24,772 nucleotides of DNA. Origin: GYS-P2D sp964522505. GTDB taxonomy: Bacteria; Bacteroidota; Bacteroidia; Chitinophagales; Saprospiraceae. The notes under the pieces were generated by a model. It made no database searches and was not told the DNA's origin. It worked only from the letters and a program-made list of their open reading frames with translations. Position numbers and translations under genes: made by a program. The stretch spans positions 1-24,772 of the forward strand of contig CAZFWJ010000051.1 of NCBI GenBank assembly GCA_964522505.1, read 5' to 3'. Below, piece after piece: positions 9,218 to 16,690 of this stretch; position 1 is the first letter of the stretch, and every line of letters starts with the position of its first letter.

Positions 9218-10273
9218 TCATTTCTTGGATTTAGATAACGTAAATCCGAATGTGGAGCCTTGGCCCTTAGTGCTTCTCACGTTGATACTCTGACGATGGG
9301 CTTCTAATATGTGCTTGACTATCGAGAGACCCAGCCCAGAACCACCAAGACTTCTACTCCGCCCAGCATCCACACGATAAAATCTATCAAACAGATGTTT
9401 ATGATGTTCCTCCTCAATGCCAATCCCATTATCACTGACTTCAATCAGGACGTTTTCTGCCATATCGTAAAAGGCAATTTTGGTCAGGCCTCCTTCGATC
9501 CCATATTTAATCGAGTTGCTTACCAGATTGGTCATTACCTGTTCGATGTTAGCACGATCTGCATTAACCTCAAATGCTTTTGATGCACCGTCCTTTATCT
9601 TAATTTCAATGCTTTTTGACTTGGCTAATAGGCTCAAGTCTTCAATGACTTCGAGTGTCAACTGTTTGAAGTTGAAGTCGCTCTTATTGAGGTTACCACC
9701 TCCGTGTTCAAGCTTATTGATGATCTCAAGATCCTCTACTACGTTTTGCAATCTCTCCACATTGATCACTGCACGTTCAATATACTTCGTATTGATTTTT
9801 TCATCATATAAGGCTCCATCCAATAGTGTGTGGAGGTAGCCTTGTATGGTGAATATGGGTGTCTTTAATTCATGAGATACATTACCTAAGAACTTCCTTC
9901 TATAATCTTCGAGGTCTTTGAGATAATTAATCTCACTCTCCGTTTTATCAGCCCATTCCTGTACTTCCTGATTGACATCCTCGAGCGAGAGATTAGATAT
10001 GACTCTGGATTTCTCCTCAGGCAGACTAATCTTAGAATTGTTGATCACTTTATAGATCAATTTAATCTTGCGAAAGACAAATTTCTCGAAGAAGAATAGC
10101 ACGGTGTAGTAGGAAGCAATTACTGACACCAATAAGAGCCCAATCCAAAACCACCCCTTCTCAAATAGTGAAAAATCACTGATGTAAAGTGCTAATACGA
10201 TTAGGATATTGAACCCACCTAAAAAGCAGGAGAGTATAATGGCAATCTCCTTGACCGTAATATTTTTGAACAA
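9218..10273 (-). CDS. PhoR-like sensor histidine kinase
   Basis: A 351-residue membrane histidine kinase. Two membrane helices (about residues 9-30 and 41-62) are separated by a short loop, leaving almost no extracytoplasmic sensor domain. A cytoplasmic linker leads to the dimerization/phosphoacceptor domain with His134 in FLGNVSHELKTP. The ATPase domain follows: N-box Asn253 (NLVSNSIKYG), G1 box Asp281-x-Gly-x-Gly (DNGIGI), F-box FDRFYR, and G2 box GGSGLGLSIVKH. The gene is the last in the SixA operon, its ATG 2 bases after the regulator's stop, and is the obvious cognate kinase. The signal is unknown; with so little loop it may sense the membrane or a partner, and the lipoprotein in the same operon is a candidate (inference). 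Confidence 0.93.
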   Translation of the reverse strand: MFKNITVKEIAIILSCFLGGFNILIVLALYISDFSLFEKGWFWIGLLLVSVIASYYTVLFFFEKFVFRKIKLIYKVINNSKISLPEEKSRVISNLSLEDVNQEVQEWADKTESEINYLKDLEDYRRKFLGNVSHELKTPIFTIQGYLHTLLDGALYDEKINTKYIERAVINVERLQNVVEDLEIINKLEHGGGNLNKSDFNFKQLTLEVIEDLSLLAKSKSIEIKIKDGASKAFEVNADRANIEQVMTNLVSNSIKYGIEGGLTKIAFYDMAENVLIEVSDNGIGIEEEHHKHLFDRFYRVDAGRSRSLGGSGLGLSIVKHILEAHRQSINVRSTKGQGSTFGFTLSKSKK

Positions 10274-10275
10274 GC

Positions 10276-10962
10276 CTAAAATTTAAATTTATATCCAACG
10301 CCTTTGTACGTTTTAATATAGTCACTTCCTATCTTTTCACGCACTTTACGAATATGAACATCAATGGTGCGGTCTCCTACAATTACTTCTCTGCCCCAGA
10401 CTTGTCTGAGTATTTCTTCTCTTTTAAATACCTTCCCCGGCTTAGAGACCAAGAGATTGAGTAACTCAAATTCTTTTTTGGCAAGGCTTATCTCTTTGCC
10501 TTTGACACTTACATTGAGTTCCTCTCTATCAATCTCTAAATCACCAAATTTTAAAATTTCTTGCTGATTCTTATTCTGAAATCTATAGTGCCTTCTAATA
10601 ATCGCCTTAACCCTACTCTTGAGGACATTTGGCTTTACAGGCTTAGTGATGAAATCATCTCCTCCAGACTCCAGAGCAGATACCTGAGTGAAGGATTCGC
10701 TGCGAGCAGTTAAAAACACGATGAGGGTATTCTTCAGATCTTTATTTTCTCTGAGAAGGGTACACACTTCGATGCCATCCATGCCAGGCATCATAATATC
10801 CAAGATAATAAGGTCAGGACCGAATTCTTCAGCTTTTTCGATAGCTGAGAATCCATCGTTCGCAGTCTCGATTTGGTATCCTTCTTTTGATAGGTTATAA
10901 CTGACAAATTCCAAGATGTCTTCTTCGTCATCGACTATTAAGACTTTGATATCGCTACTCAT
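10276..10962 (-). CDS. PhoB/OmpR-family response regulator
   Basis: A 228-residue two-component regulator. The receiver domain (residues 5-120) has the acidic pair Asp11-Asp12, phosphoacceptor Asp55 (LIILDIMMPG), Thr85 and Lys107 (FITKPVKP). A winged-helix DNA-binding domain follows (about 130-228), with the family's recognition-helix segment DRTIDVHIRKVREKIG and the terminal GVGYKF. All phosphotransfer residues are intact. The start codon overlaps the lipoprotein stop by 8 bases (ATGAGTAG), suggesting translational coupling, and the kinase follows after 2 bases. Although it resembles PhoB, no phosphate transport gene is nearby, so a phosphate-starvation role is not supported by context. Confidence 0.94.
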   Translation of the reverse strand: MSSDIKVLIVDDEEDILEFVSYNLSKEGYQIETANDGFSAIEKAEEFGPDLIILDIMMPGMDGIEVCTLLRENKDLKNTLIVFLTARSESFTQVSALESGGDDFITKPVKPNVLKSRVKAIIRRHYRFQNKNQQEILKFGDLEIDREELNVSVKGKEISLAKKEFELLNLLVSKPGKVFKREEILRQVWGREVIVGDRTIDVHIRKVREKIGSDYIKTYKGVGYKFKF

Positions 10963-11305
10963 CTGTGTTATTGTCTTTGGATTCGTCCTGATCTAATGAC
11001 TCTCGTTTTTCGGTTAACACATCTACGAGGTCCTTAGTAAATTGACGGTACGATTCGCTATCAAATTGGTAAAGATATAAGTTCGTATCCAGTTGATGCT
11101 CAGTTATATTGTGAACTTTAAGTAAATTCTCCTTCATCAGCGTCCTTATCGAATCTTGCCTTTTGATATCGTAATTGCGCACTACATGCTCCAAAACCAT
11201 CAGGTCGCTGACTATGTCAAGCATCTCTTCTCGCTCGATCTTCTCATAGCCCGGACTACAGGAATCTGCGAGCATACATAGCAACAACATAAGGAAGTAT
11301 CTCAC
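10955..11305 (-). CDS. Small DUF4296-type lipoprotein
   Basis: A 116-residue predicted lipoprotein. A short hydrophobic signal (residues 2-15, FLMLLLCMLA) precedes Cys16, though the lipobox ADSC is imperfect. The mature part is helical and charged, with the EREEMLDIVSDLMVLEHVV region and a Tyr-rich segment before FTKDLVDVL, as in the DUF4296 family of Bacteroidota lipoproteins; this assignment is from memory of the family pattern. The start is GTG (11303-11305), overlapping the sixA stop in GTGA, and its end overlaps the response regulator by 8 bases. Position inside a two-component operon suggests a role near signal input, but its function is unknown. Confidence 0.8.
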   Translation of the reverse strand: MRYFLMLLLCMLADSCSPGYEKIEREEMLDIVSDLMVLEHVVRNYDIKRQDSIRTLMKENLLKVHNITEHQLDTNLYLYQFDSESYRQFTKDLVDVLTEKRESLDQDESKDNNTDE

Positions 11306-11793
11306 GAGATATACATTTTAGGATATATGAGAAAATCTATGTCACTATTAGTCGTATCTACAGCTGACCAAGTTTCAGCAGAGCTCGTTATGCCGAACAG
11401 ACCAGAAGTAGGCAGGTTGTCGAGTAGCTTCTCTGAAAAATGGTTATACAAATATGTAAACGCTGGATTATGCCCGAATAGCAAAGCTGACTGGTACGTG
11501 TCGTCTAAGTCATTTATTACTTCAAGCACCTCGTCTCGAGTAGCCTCATAAATCTTAGGTTCGACCATTAATAATTGGTGAGGAATGGCTTGCTCAAAAA
11601 ATGTCCTAGTCATCATCGTCCGCTTCGCAGGACTACTGATTACTATATCAATGCGGTCACAGCGTAGAGCCAGTTTATCGGCCATTAGGGGCGCATCCCT
11701 CAATCCACGCTTGTTAAGTGGTCTCTCTATATCTTCCAAGGATAGATCGGCCCAACTCGACTTGGCATGACGTGAGAAATATATTCGCTTCAT
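11302..11793 (-). CDS. sixA: SixA-like phosphohistidine phosphatase (histidine phosphatase family)
   Basis: A 163-residue cytoplasmic enzyme of the phosphoglycerate-mutase-like histidine phosphatase superfamily, close to the length of SixA. The nucleophile motif is Arg8-His9 (SRHAKSSW), the SSPAKR segment supplies Arg58, and the second catalytic histidine is His108 (LFGHNP). SixA of enteric bacteria removes phosphate from histidine phosphotransfer domains. Here the gene opens an operon with a lipoprotein, response regulator and histidine kinase, overlapping the next gene by 4 bases, so a role in damping that phosphorelay is attractive. That is inference: the family also contains small-molecule phosphatases, and SixA-like genes occur in Bacteroidota in other contexts. 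The start ATG is at 11791-11793, with the divergent SWIM gene beginning 73 bases away. Confidence 0.88.
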   Translation of the reverse strand: MKRIYFSRHAKSSWADLSLEDIERPLNKRGLRDAPLMADKLALRCDRIDIVISSPAKRTMMTRTFFEQAIPHQLLMVEPKIYEATRDEVLEVINDLDDTYQSALLFGHNPAFTYLYNHFSEKLLDNLPTSGLFGITSSAETWSAVDTTNSDIDFLIYPKMYIS

Positions 11794-11833
11794 TTAATGT
11801 CGAAAGTATTTCAAAATGAGCTAACTTGAGAGG

Positions 11834-11854
11834 TTGTTATCAACTTAATAACAA
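11834..11854. repeat. Perfect 7-bp inverted repeat between sixA and the SWIM gene
   Basis: TTGTTAT (11834-11840) and ATAACAA (11848-11854) are exact inverted copies with a 7-base spacer. They sit in the 73-base divergent gap, 13 bases before the SWIM gene's start and 41 bases upstream of sixA. The spacing and symmetry fit an operator or an RNA hairpin in the SWIM gene leader. The sequence is AT-rich, so chance is possible. Confidence 0.35.
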
Positions 11855-11866
11855 ATCAGCCACATT

Positions 11867-13471
11867 TTGGACATTCAAAGTTTACACAACAAGGACATTA
11901 CCTTCATCGAAAAGAGCCTCGATGAAGAGTTAATTCTATTAGCTGAGCAATTAATCGATAGCAATGCCGTCAGTGGAGTAAATAGCAAAAATCACTGGGA
12001 TCTCATCGTACGTGATCAAAACTATCACTACCAGGTATCCGCAAAGATTAATGATCAAAAAGTTAAATCGTACCAATGTAATTGTAAGAAATCAACCAAT
12101 AATTTGCTCTGTGGTCATATCATAGCAGCGCTAACCTACATCAGACGAGAGCAACATAAAGTAAAGATTGCACCGATCAGAAGACCTAACTTACGGAAGG
12201 TAACTGAGCTGATCTCTGATCTCACCAAGCCCGAGCTCATTTCTATCATTAATTCATATAGCAGAAAAAGCAATGAATTTAAATTGCAGTTACTAGCGCA
12301 GCTATATGATACACTATCAGACAAAGAACAAATCCAACTCATCGAACGGTCCTACCCAATTCATACCGAGAATACTCAGAAAGTAGCACCTAAGGCGGCT
12401 AGCACCTTCCTAATGATCAGTGAAAATCTGATCTTACATCTAAGCAACTTTATAGTGCGTGAGGATTACATTCAGGCATACAATCTTATCCTGCGCTTGC
12501 TGAAAAAATCATTTTATATCAAGAGTAAACTGACCAAAGAACACAAAAAACTGGAGCTGAATCATAGTAAACTACTCAAACAGTATAATGTCCTTATAGA
12601 AAACGTCGAAGCTCCTGAATTTAAAATCATGGTGATCAAAGAAACATTTGATCTCTTGAGCTCATCATATATCAGTGCCGAATCCAAGGCCGAACAGCAG
12701 CTCTGGTTAAAAATTTATAGTGACTCGGCTAACCACGACAACTTGCTAATGATCGTCTATGCCTACATAGCTAAAGGTAAAAGCAGCAACTTGGGATCTT
12801 ATTACTTCATCAAATCTTTAGGCTTATTAATAGATCCAGATGGCACTCAAATCAACTTAGATAGTATCGATCGTCAAGAGAGCTATCGAATAGTACTCAA
12901 TCTGCTCGGGCTTGAAAAATTAGATGGGATAGAAAAGCTCTTGAAAGAGTTCTTAATCAGAAATAAAGTAAACCACTTTATCGCTAAACAGGTCATAGAT
13001 AGCATAGAAATATCAACGGAAGAGTCAGGGCTTATCAACGCTATACTCGATCTATATATCTCTTCAGGGGATGCAGACTTTCTCGTAAAATTACGAGCGA
13101 GTCAAGAAAACACTTCAGCGATAGATAAGCTGATCAATCAGTATTTTGAAGAGATGACTGATCCTCAACATCGCATCCAATATTATCTCGCAATGGAGCG
13201 CAATGACGACGCCATTCAGGTTCTCAAGAATGATAGCTCTACAGCATTACTAAACAAATTCGTCAAGACATTAAAAGAGACTCATCAATCAGAATTGATA
13301 GAGCTATATCTTACCGAGTGTTGCTACTATCTCAAAAATCACTTCGGTCCAAAGTCACGAGAATATCTTGCTAAAATCTATGATCATCTCGATTCTAATA
13401 ATGCTTCTTCCATCAAAGAGGAACTAATCAAAGGACTCAAACAATCTATAAAGAGCAACCGTGTCAATTGA
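11867..13471 (+). CDS. SWIM zinc-finger protein with helical-repeat body
   Basis: A 534-residue protein. Near the N-terminus is a SWIM zinc finger: Cys71-x-Cys73, then Cys82-x-His84 (YQCNCKKSTNNLLCGHI), the CxCx(n)CxH pattern proposed to bind DNA or protein. The remaining 430 residues are almost wholly helical, with solenoid-like repeats of Leu/Ile-rich segments and a C-terminal TECCYYLKNHFG...REYLAKIY segment resembling the tail of other bacterial SWIM proteins. No SNF2 helicase domain is attached or adjacent, though these often accompany SWIM fingers in bacteria. The start is TTG (11867-11869): an in-frame TAA at 11849-11851 limits extension and no ATG occurs before the finger. Function is unknown. 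Confidence 0.85.
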   Translation: MDIQSLHNKDITFIEKSLDEELILLAEQLIDSNAVSGVNSKNHWDLIVRDQNYHYQVSAKINDQKVKSYQCNCKKSTNNLLCGHIIAALTYIRREQHKVKIAPIRRPNLRKVTELISDLTKPELISIINSYSRKSNEFKLQLLAQLYDTLSDKEQIQLIERSYPIHTENTQKVAPKAASTFLMISENLILHLSNFIVREDYIQAYNLILRLLKKSFYIKSKLTKEHKKLELNHSKLLKQYNVLIENVEAPEFKIMVIKETFDLLSSSYISAESKAEQQLWLKIYSDSANHDNLLMIVYAYIAKGKSSNLGSYYFIKSLGLLIDPDGTQINLDSIDRQESYRIVLNLLGLEKLDGIEKLLKEFLIRNKVNHFIAKQVIDSIEISTEESGLINAILDLYISSGDADFLVKLRASQENTSAIDKLINQYFEEMTDPQHRIQYYLAMERNDDAIQVLKNDSSTALLNKFVKTLKETHQSELIELYLTECCYYLKNHFGPKSREYLAKIYDHLDSNNASSIKEELIKGLKQSIKSNRVN

Positions 13472-13518
13472 AATAGGCTATTTTCGCTCCTCAAGTTCAA
13501 ACTGATCTGTTATAATTT

Positions 13519-14181
13519 ATGAAGATTAAGGCTTGCATATTCGATATGGATGGTGTTATCGTCGATACGGCGGGCCATCATTACGAAGCTTGGCGCCAAG
13601 TGGCCAAAGATCTCAATCGTGACTTCACTCCAGAGATGAATGAAAAGCTCAAAGGAATCAGCAGAATAGATTCACTTAATATGATGCTCGATCTCTTAGA
13701 AGTCGAAGTAGCTGAGTCTGATAAAGCATCTCTTTGTGAGATCAAAAATCAGCACTATCTGGATGCGATCAAAGAAATGGATAGGACCGCTATCCTCCCA
13801 GGCATCATAGAATTACTTGATGAGCTTTCTCAATTAGATATCAAGTTTGCAATTGGTTCAGCCAGCCAAAATGCCCTTAAAGTTTTAGACCTTATAGGTC
13901 TCAAGGAAAGGTTCGACGTGATCATCGACGGTAATAGTGTCGAGTATACCAAACCAAACCCGGAAGTCTTCTTGAAAGCTGCGGATGGGCTTAACGTCCT
14001 ACCAGAGGAAGCTATCGTAATAGAAGATAGCAATAAAGGTTTGGAAGGGGCTATTACAGGAGGCTTTAGGGCAGTCGGCATTGGTCAACGTGTACATCTC
14101 CCATTAGCTGAGGTCGTATTTAGCTCATTGCAGGACGTCAAGTTCAATGATATACTCCAAGAATTAGATCGCAACATTTAG
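13519..14181 (+). CDS. pgmB: Beta-phosphoglucomutase-like HAD hydrolase
   Basis: A 220-residue cytoplasmic HAD enzyme matching beta-phosphoglucomutase in length and motifs. It would interconvert beta-glucose-1-phosphate and glucose-6-phosphate. Nucleophile Asp9 and acid/base Asp11 lie in FDMDGVIVDT. The cap segment LKGISRIDSL (Lys45, Arg49) is the feature that separates this group from general phosphatases. Ser114 (GSAS), Lys145 (TKPNPEVF) and Glu169-Asp170 (IEDSNKG) complete the site, in nearly the numbering of the Lactococcus enzyme. It lies 47 bases after the SWIM gene on the same strand, so co-transcription is possible but not functionally obvious. Maltose or trehalose phosphorylase, the usual partner, is not in the window. 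A related sugar-phosphate phosphatase is the alternative. Confidence 0.88.
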   Translation: MKIKACIFDMDGVIVDTAGHHYEAWRQVAKDLNRDFTPEMNEKLKGISRIDSLNMMLDLLEVEVAESDKASLCEIKNQHYLDAIKEMDRTAILPGIIELLDELSQLDIKFAIGSASQNALKVLDLIGLKERFDVIIDGNSVEYTKPNPEVFLKAADGLNVLPEEAIVIEDSNKGLEGAITGGFRAVGIGQRVHLPLAEVVFSSLQDVKFNDILQELDRNI

Positions 14182-14189
14182 CGATTCAA

Positions 14190-14903
14190 TTAATTCAGCA
14201 GATTTCCGTCATCATCCCATTTGGCTATATCATTTCGAGTCTCCTGATTGATACACTTAGCCACCCACTTTGGGTCATAGTCGACGTCATGGTTTGCAAG
14301 TACATCTGCAGGGACTCCATCCCAAACATTGGGCCTATTGCCTACATAGCCTAAATCATCAAACCCCATCTTAGTTGTATAGTAACCGGTTAAGGTCAGA
14401 TTGCGAATTTGATTGAAAAATTTTCTTCCTGGTCCCATCTCTGGTTGTTCGTCATCAGGATCGGGATAAGCGATATCGTCAATAATTGATATCTGCTCAG
14501 AATCGATCAGGTCGATAAATCGCTTATTGTATCGTTTATTGGATTCTCCATCTAACCATGCTAGCCCTCCTCGCATAGGCAATTGATTGTCAGGAAGATC
14601 TTTAACAATAAACTCAATGAATTCTGGCACCCCTGCGTCTGTAGCACTCCCCAAATCTCCCTTCTTGGGTAGGATGATATCACATAGTACAGCTATAGAA
14701 GTTAGTTCATGCTCATCAAAGTAGACCTCAGCATTCAGCTTGTGGTCGTGCTCTACTTCACTCGGAGTTCTACCATATCCATTGCCAGCCTTGAGCTCAT
14801 CAACTACCTCATTGAGGTTTTCTGCTTTACATCCCGTTGCAGTAATACTTGCTCCAGCTACTCCACCAATGAGCAGAGATTTTAGTGTTTCTCGCCGATC
14901 CAT
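14190..14903 (-). CDS. Gluconate 2-dehydrogenase subunit 3-like, Tat-type lipoprotein
   Basis: A 237-residue protein of the gluconate 2-dehydrogenase subunit 3 family, the small partner of membrane-associated GMC-type dehydrogenases. The N-terminus has a twin-arginine signal (Arg3-Arg4 in DRRETLKSLLIGG), a hydrophobic stretch, and a possible lipobox ending at Cys25 (TATGC). The mature part contains the family-like stretch ELTSIAVLCDIILPKKG and, later, KFFNQIRNLTLTGYYTTK. Its ATG overlaps the stop of the GMC gene by one base (TGATG), so the two are translationally coupled. In this family the small subunit supplies the export signal and carries the folded flavoprotein through Tat. The GMC partner has no signal of its own, which agrees with that model (inference). 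Confidence 0.88.
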   Translation of the reverse strand: MDRRETLKSLLIGGVAGASITATGCKAENLNEVVDELKAGNGYGRTPSEVEHDHKLNAEVYFDEHELTSIAVLCDIILPKKGDLGSATDAGVPEFIEFIVKDLPDNQLPMRGGLAWLDGESNKRYNKRFIDLIDSEQISIIDDIAYPDPDDEQPEMGPGRKFFNQIRNLTLTGYYTTKMGFDDLGYVGNRPNVWDGVPADVLANHDVDYDPKWVAKCINQETRNDIAKWDDDGNLLN

Positions 14904-16621
14904 CAGATGTTCATTTTTTTAAGTTCTCCTACAATATGTTCAGACGCTCTCATACTCAGAGCCATAATAGTCCAGGTACAGTTTTTATCAGCTTGAGATG
15001 AAAAGACTCCGGCATCGACTACATAGACATTCTTAGCATCATGCAGCTGCTGCCACTTATTAGTAACCGATGTTTTAGGATCATTCCCCATCCGTGTAGT
15101 CCCGACCTCATGTATAATTTCACCTGGTGCCAGTAGACCATAGTCTCTGTCTTTACCTGGTTTGTCGCCGAGCAGAACGCCTCCCATATTTCCGATGATT
15201 TCCTCAAATGTGTCCATCATATGTTTAGCCTGATTGTATTCATAATCAGACCACTTGTAATCAAAGCGCAATACAGGGATACCAAACTGATCTACTACAT
15301 TTGGATCTAACTCACAGCGATTCTCGTATCGGGCTATAGATTCACCTCGTCCCGCCATACCCACAAAGGCACCATAAAATTTCTTGACATCATCTCGTAA
15401 TTTATCGCCATAACCTCCAACCTGACCTCCGATATACTTATTCATGCCCTCTATGTTATAGCCAAAGCCATATGAAGGCATACCCATTCCTCCCCACACC
15501 TCGATATGGTAACCTCTTGGGAAATCCAATTTCTTGTTATCTCCCCACCATGGACTATAGACATGCATGCCTCCTACTCCGTCTTCATTATAGATTTTTC
15601 TGTCCATCAAGGCAGGGACAAAAGCAGACATGCTTGCTCCAGTTGAGTCGTGTAAATAGCGTCCTACGTTATCGCTGCTATTTCCTAAACCACTGGGATG
15701 AGCCTTGCTCTTCGAGTTCAACAGAATACGTGCTGTGCTGCATGCAGATGCACCCAATACGACTACCTTTCCACGAAGCTGATATTCTTGTCGATCTTTT
15801 TTGTTGATATATGACACGCCAGTTGCAAGGCCTTCATTATCCGTAGTGACGTTCTTGACCATGCAATCGGTGAACAACTCAATTTGGCCACCATTCTTTT
15901 GGGCCGGAAATATCAGACATGATCCTGATGAAAAGTCAGCATAAGCATTACACGAACGATTACACTGTCCACAGTAAAAACATACACCTCTCTCAGCATT
16001 TATTCTCTTAGTTAAGATGGATAATCGAGATGGAATGACAGGAACACCGGATTTTCTAGCGCCCTTGATGTAGTATAATTCGTGCAGTCGAGGTTTAGGT
16101 GGCGGTAGAAAATAACCATCAGGATCATTATATAGTCCTTCGTTAGTGCCAAAGACTCCTATCATCTTATCCAGGCGATCATAATAAGGCTTGACTTCAT
16201 CATAACTGATCGGCCAATTAGCACCAAGTCCATCCACATCTCTATGCTTAAAATCGGTCGGTCCAAAGCGCAGAGATATTCGCCCCCAGTGATTGGTGCG
16301 TCCGCCTAGCATCCTAGCTCGCCACCATTTAAAATCAGTGCCTTCTGCGGTGGTATAAGGCTCTCCATCCACCTTCCAGTCTCCCCAGGACATATCAAAA
16401 TCTCCAAAGGCTCTATTCGTACTTGCCCCTCTCCTCGGTGACTCCCAAGGGTTCTTCATCTGGGTCATTGTATTGGGATCTTTGGGATCAAAGAATGGGC
16501 CTGCTTCAACAACCGCAACTCTTAAGCCGTTCTCGGACAGGATATTTGCAGCCATACCTCCTCCAGCGCCAGAGCCAACGATTATCGCATCATAAACTTC
16601 GGCTTGTTCGATTATTTGCAT
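14903..16621 (-). CDS. GMC-family FAD oxidoreductase with cysteine cluster
   Basis: A 572-residue flavoprotein of the glucose-methanol-choline family, which oxidizes alcohol groups of sugars or other substrates. The FAD-binding GxGxxG is at residues 16-21 (VGSGAGGG), with Glu39 ending the second strand. The second FAD motif is GGRTNHWGR. The C-terminal catalytic part has His504 (HEVGTTRMG) and Asn547. A cluster Cys214-x2-Cys217-x2-Cys220-x3-Cys224, plus Cys235, resembles the iron-sulfur insert of FAD-dependent sugar dehydrogenases. This suggests a dehydrogenase passing electrons onward rather than an oxygen-using oxidase. There is no signal peptide; the downstream subunit 3 likely exports it. 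The gene is second in a three-gene operon, 69 bases after the FAD oxidase gene. Substrate and electron acceptor are unknown. Confidence 0.92.
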   Translation of the reverse strand: MQIIEQAEVYDAIIVGSGAGGGMAANILSENGLRVAVVEAGPFFDPKDPNTMTQMKNPWESPRRGASTNRAFGDFDMSWGDWKVDGEPYTTAEGTDFKWWRARMLGGRTNHWGRISLRFGPTDFKHRDVDGLGANWPISYDEVKPYYDRLDKMIGVFGTNEGLYNDPDGYFLPPPKPRLHELYYIKGARKSGVPVIPSRLSILTKRINAERGVCFYCGQCNRSCNAYADFSSGSCLIFPAQKNGGQIELFTDCMVKNVTTDNEGLATGVSYINKKDRQEYQLRGKVVVLGASACSTARILLNSKSKAHPSGLGNSSDNVGRYLHDSTGASMSAFVPALMDRKIYNEDGVGGMHVYSPWWGDNKKLDFPRGYHIEVWGGMGMPSYGFGYNIEGMNKYIGGQVGGYGDKLRDDVKKFYGAFVGMAGRGESIARYENRCELDPNVVDQFGIPVLRFDYKWSDYEYNQAKHMMDTFEEIIGNMGGVLLGDKPGKDRDYGLLAPGEIIHEVGTTRMGNDPKTSVTNKWQQLHDAKNVYVVDAGVFSSQADKNCTWTIMALSMRASEHIVGELKKMNI

Positions 16622-16690
16622 TAGATAGTTTTGTCAATCGGAAAATTAATCAATTCTGAATTCTAAGTATGCGCTGTACAGCATAGAAAT

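Noticed and set aside
9480..9839. 119-codon plus-strand open frame opposite the histidine kinase
   Set aside because: It is antisense to the conserved ATPase and phosphoacceptor region; the Ser/Leu-rich translation is typical of a shadow frame.
10276..11793. Assignment of the two-component pair as the true PhoBR phosphate system
   Set aside because: Sequence type fits PhoB/PhoR, but there is no phosphate transporter or PhoU nearby, and the family is broad.
15472..15807. 111-codon plus-strand frame opposite the GMC oxidoreductase
   Set aside because: Antisense to conserved coding sequence, with low-complexity Cys/Leu/Arg-rich translation.
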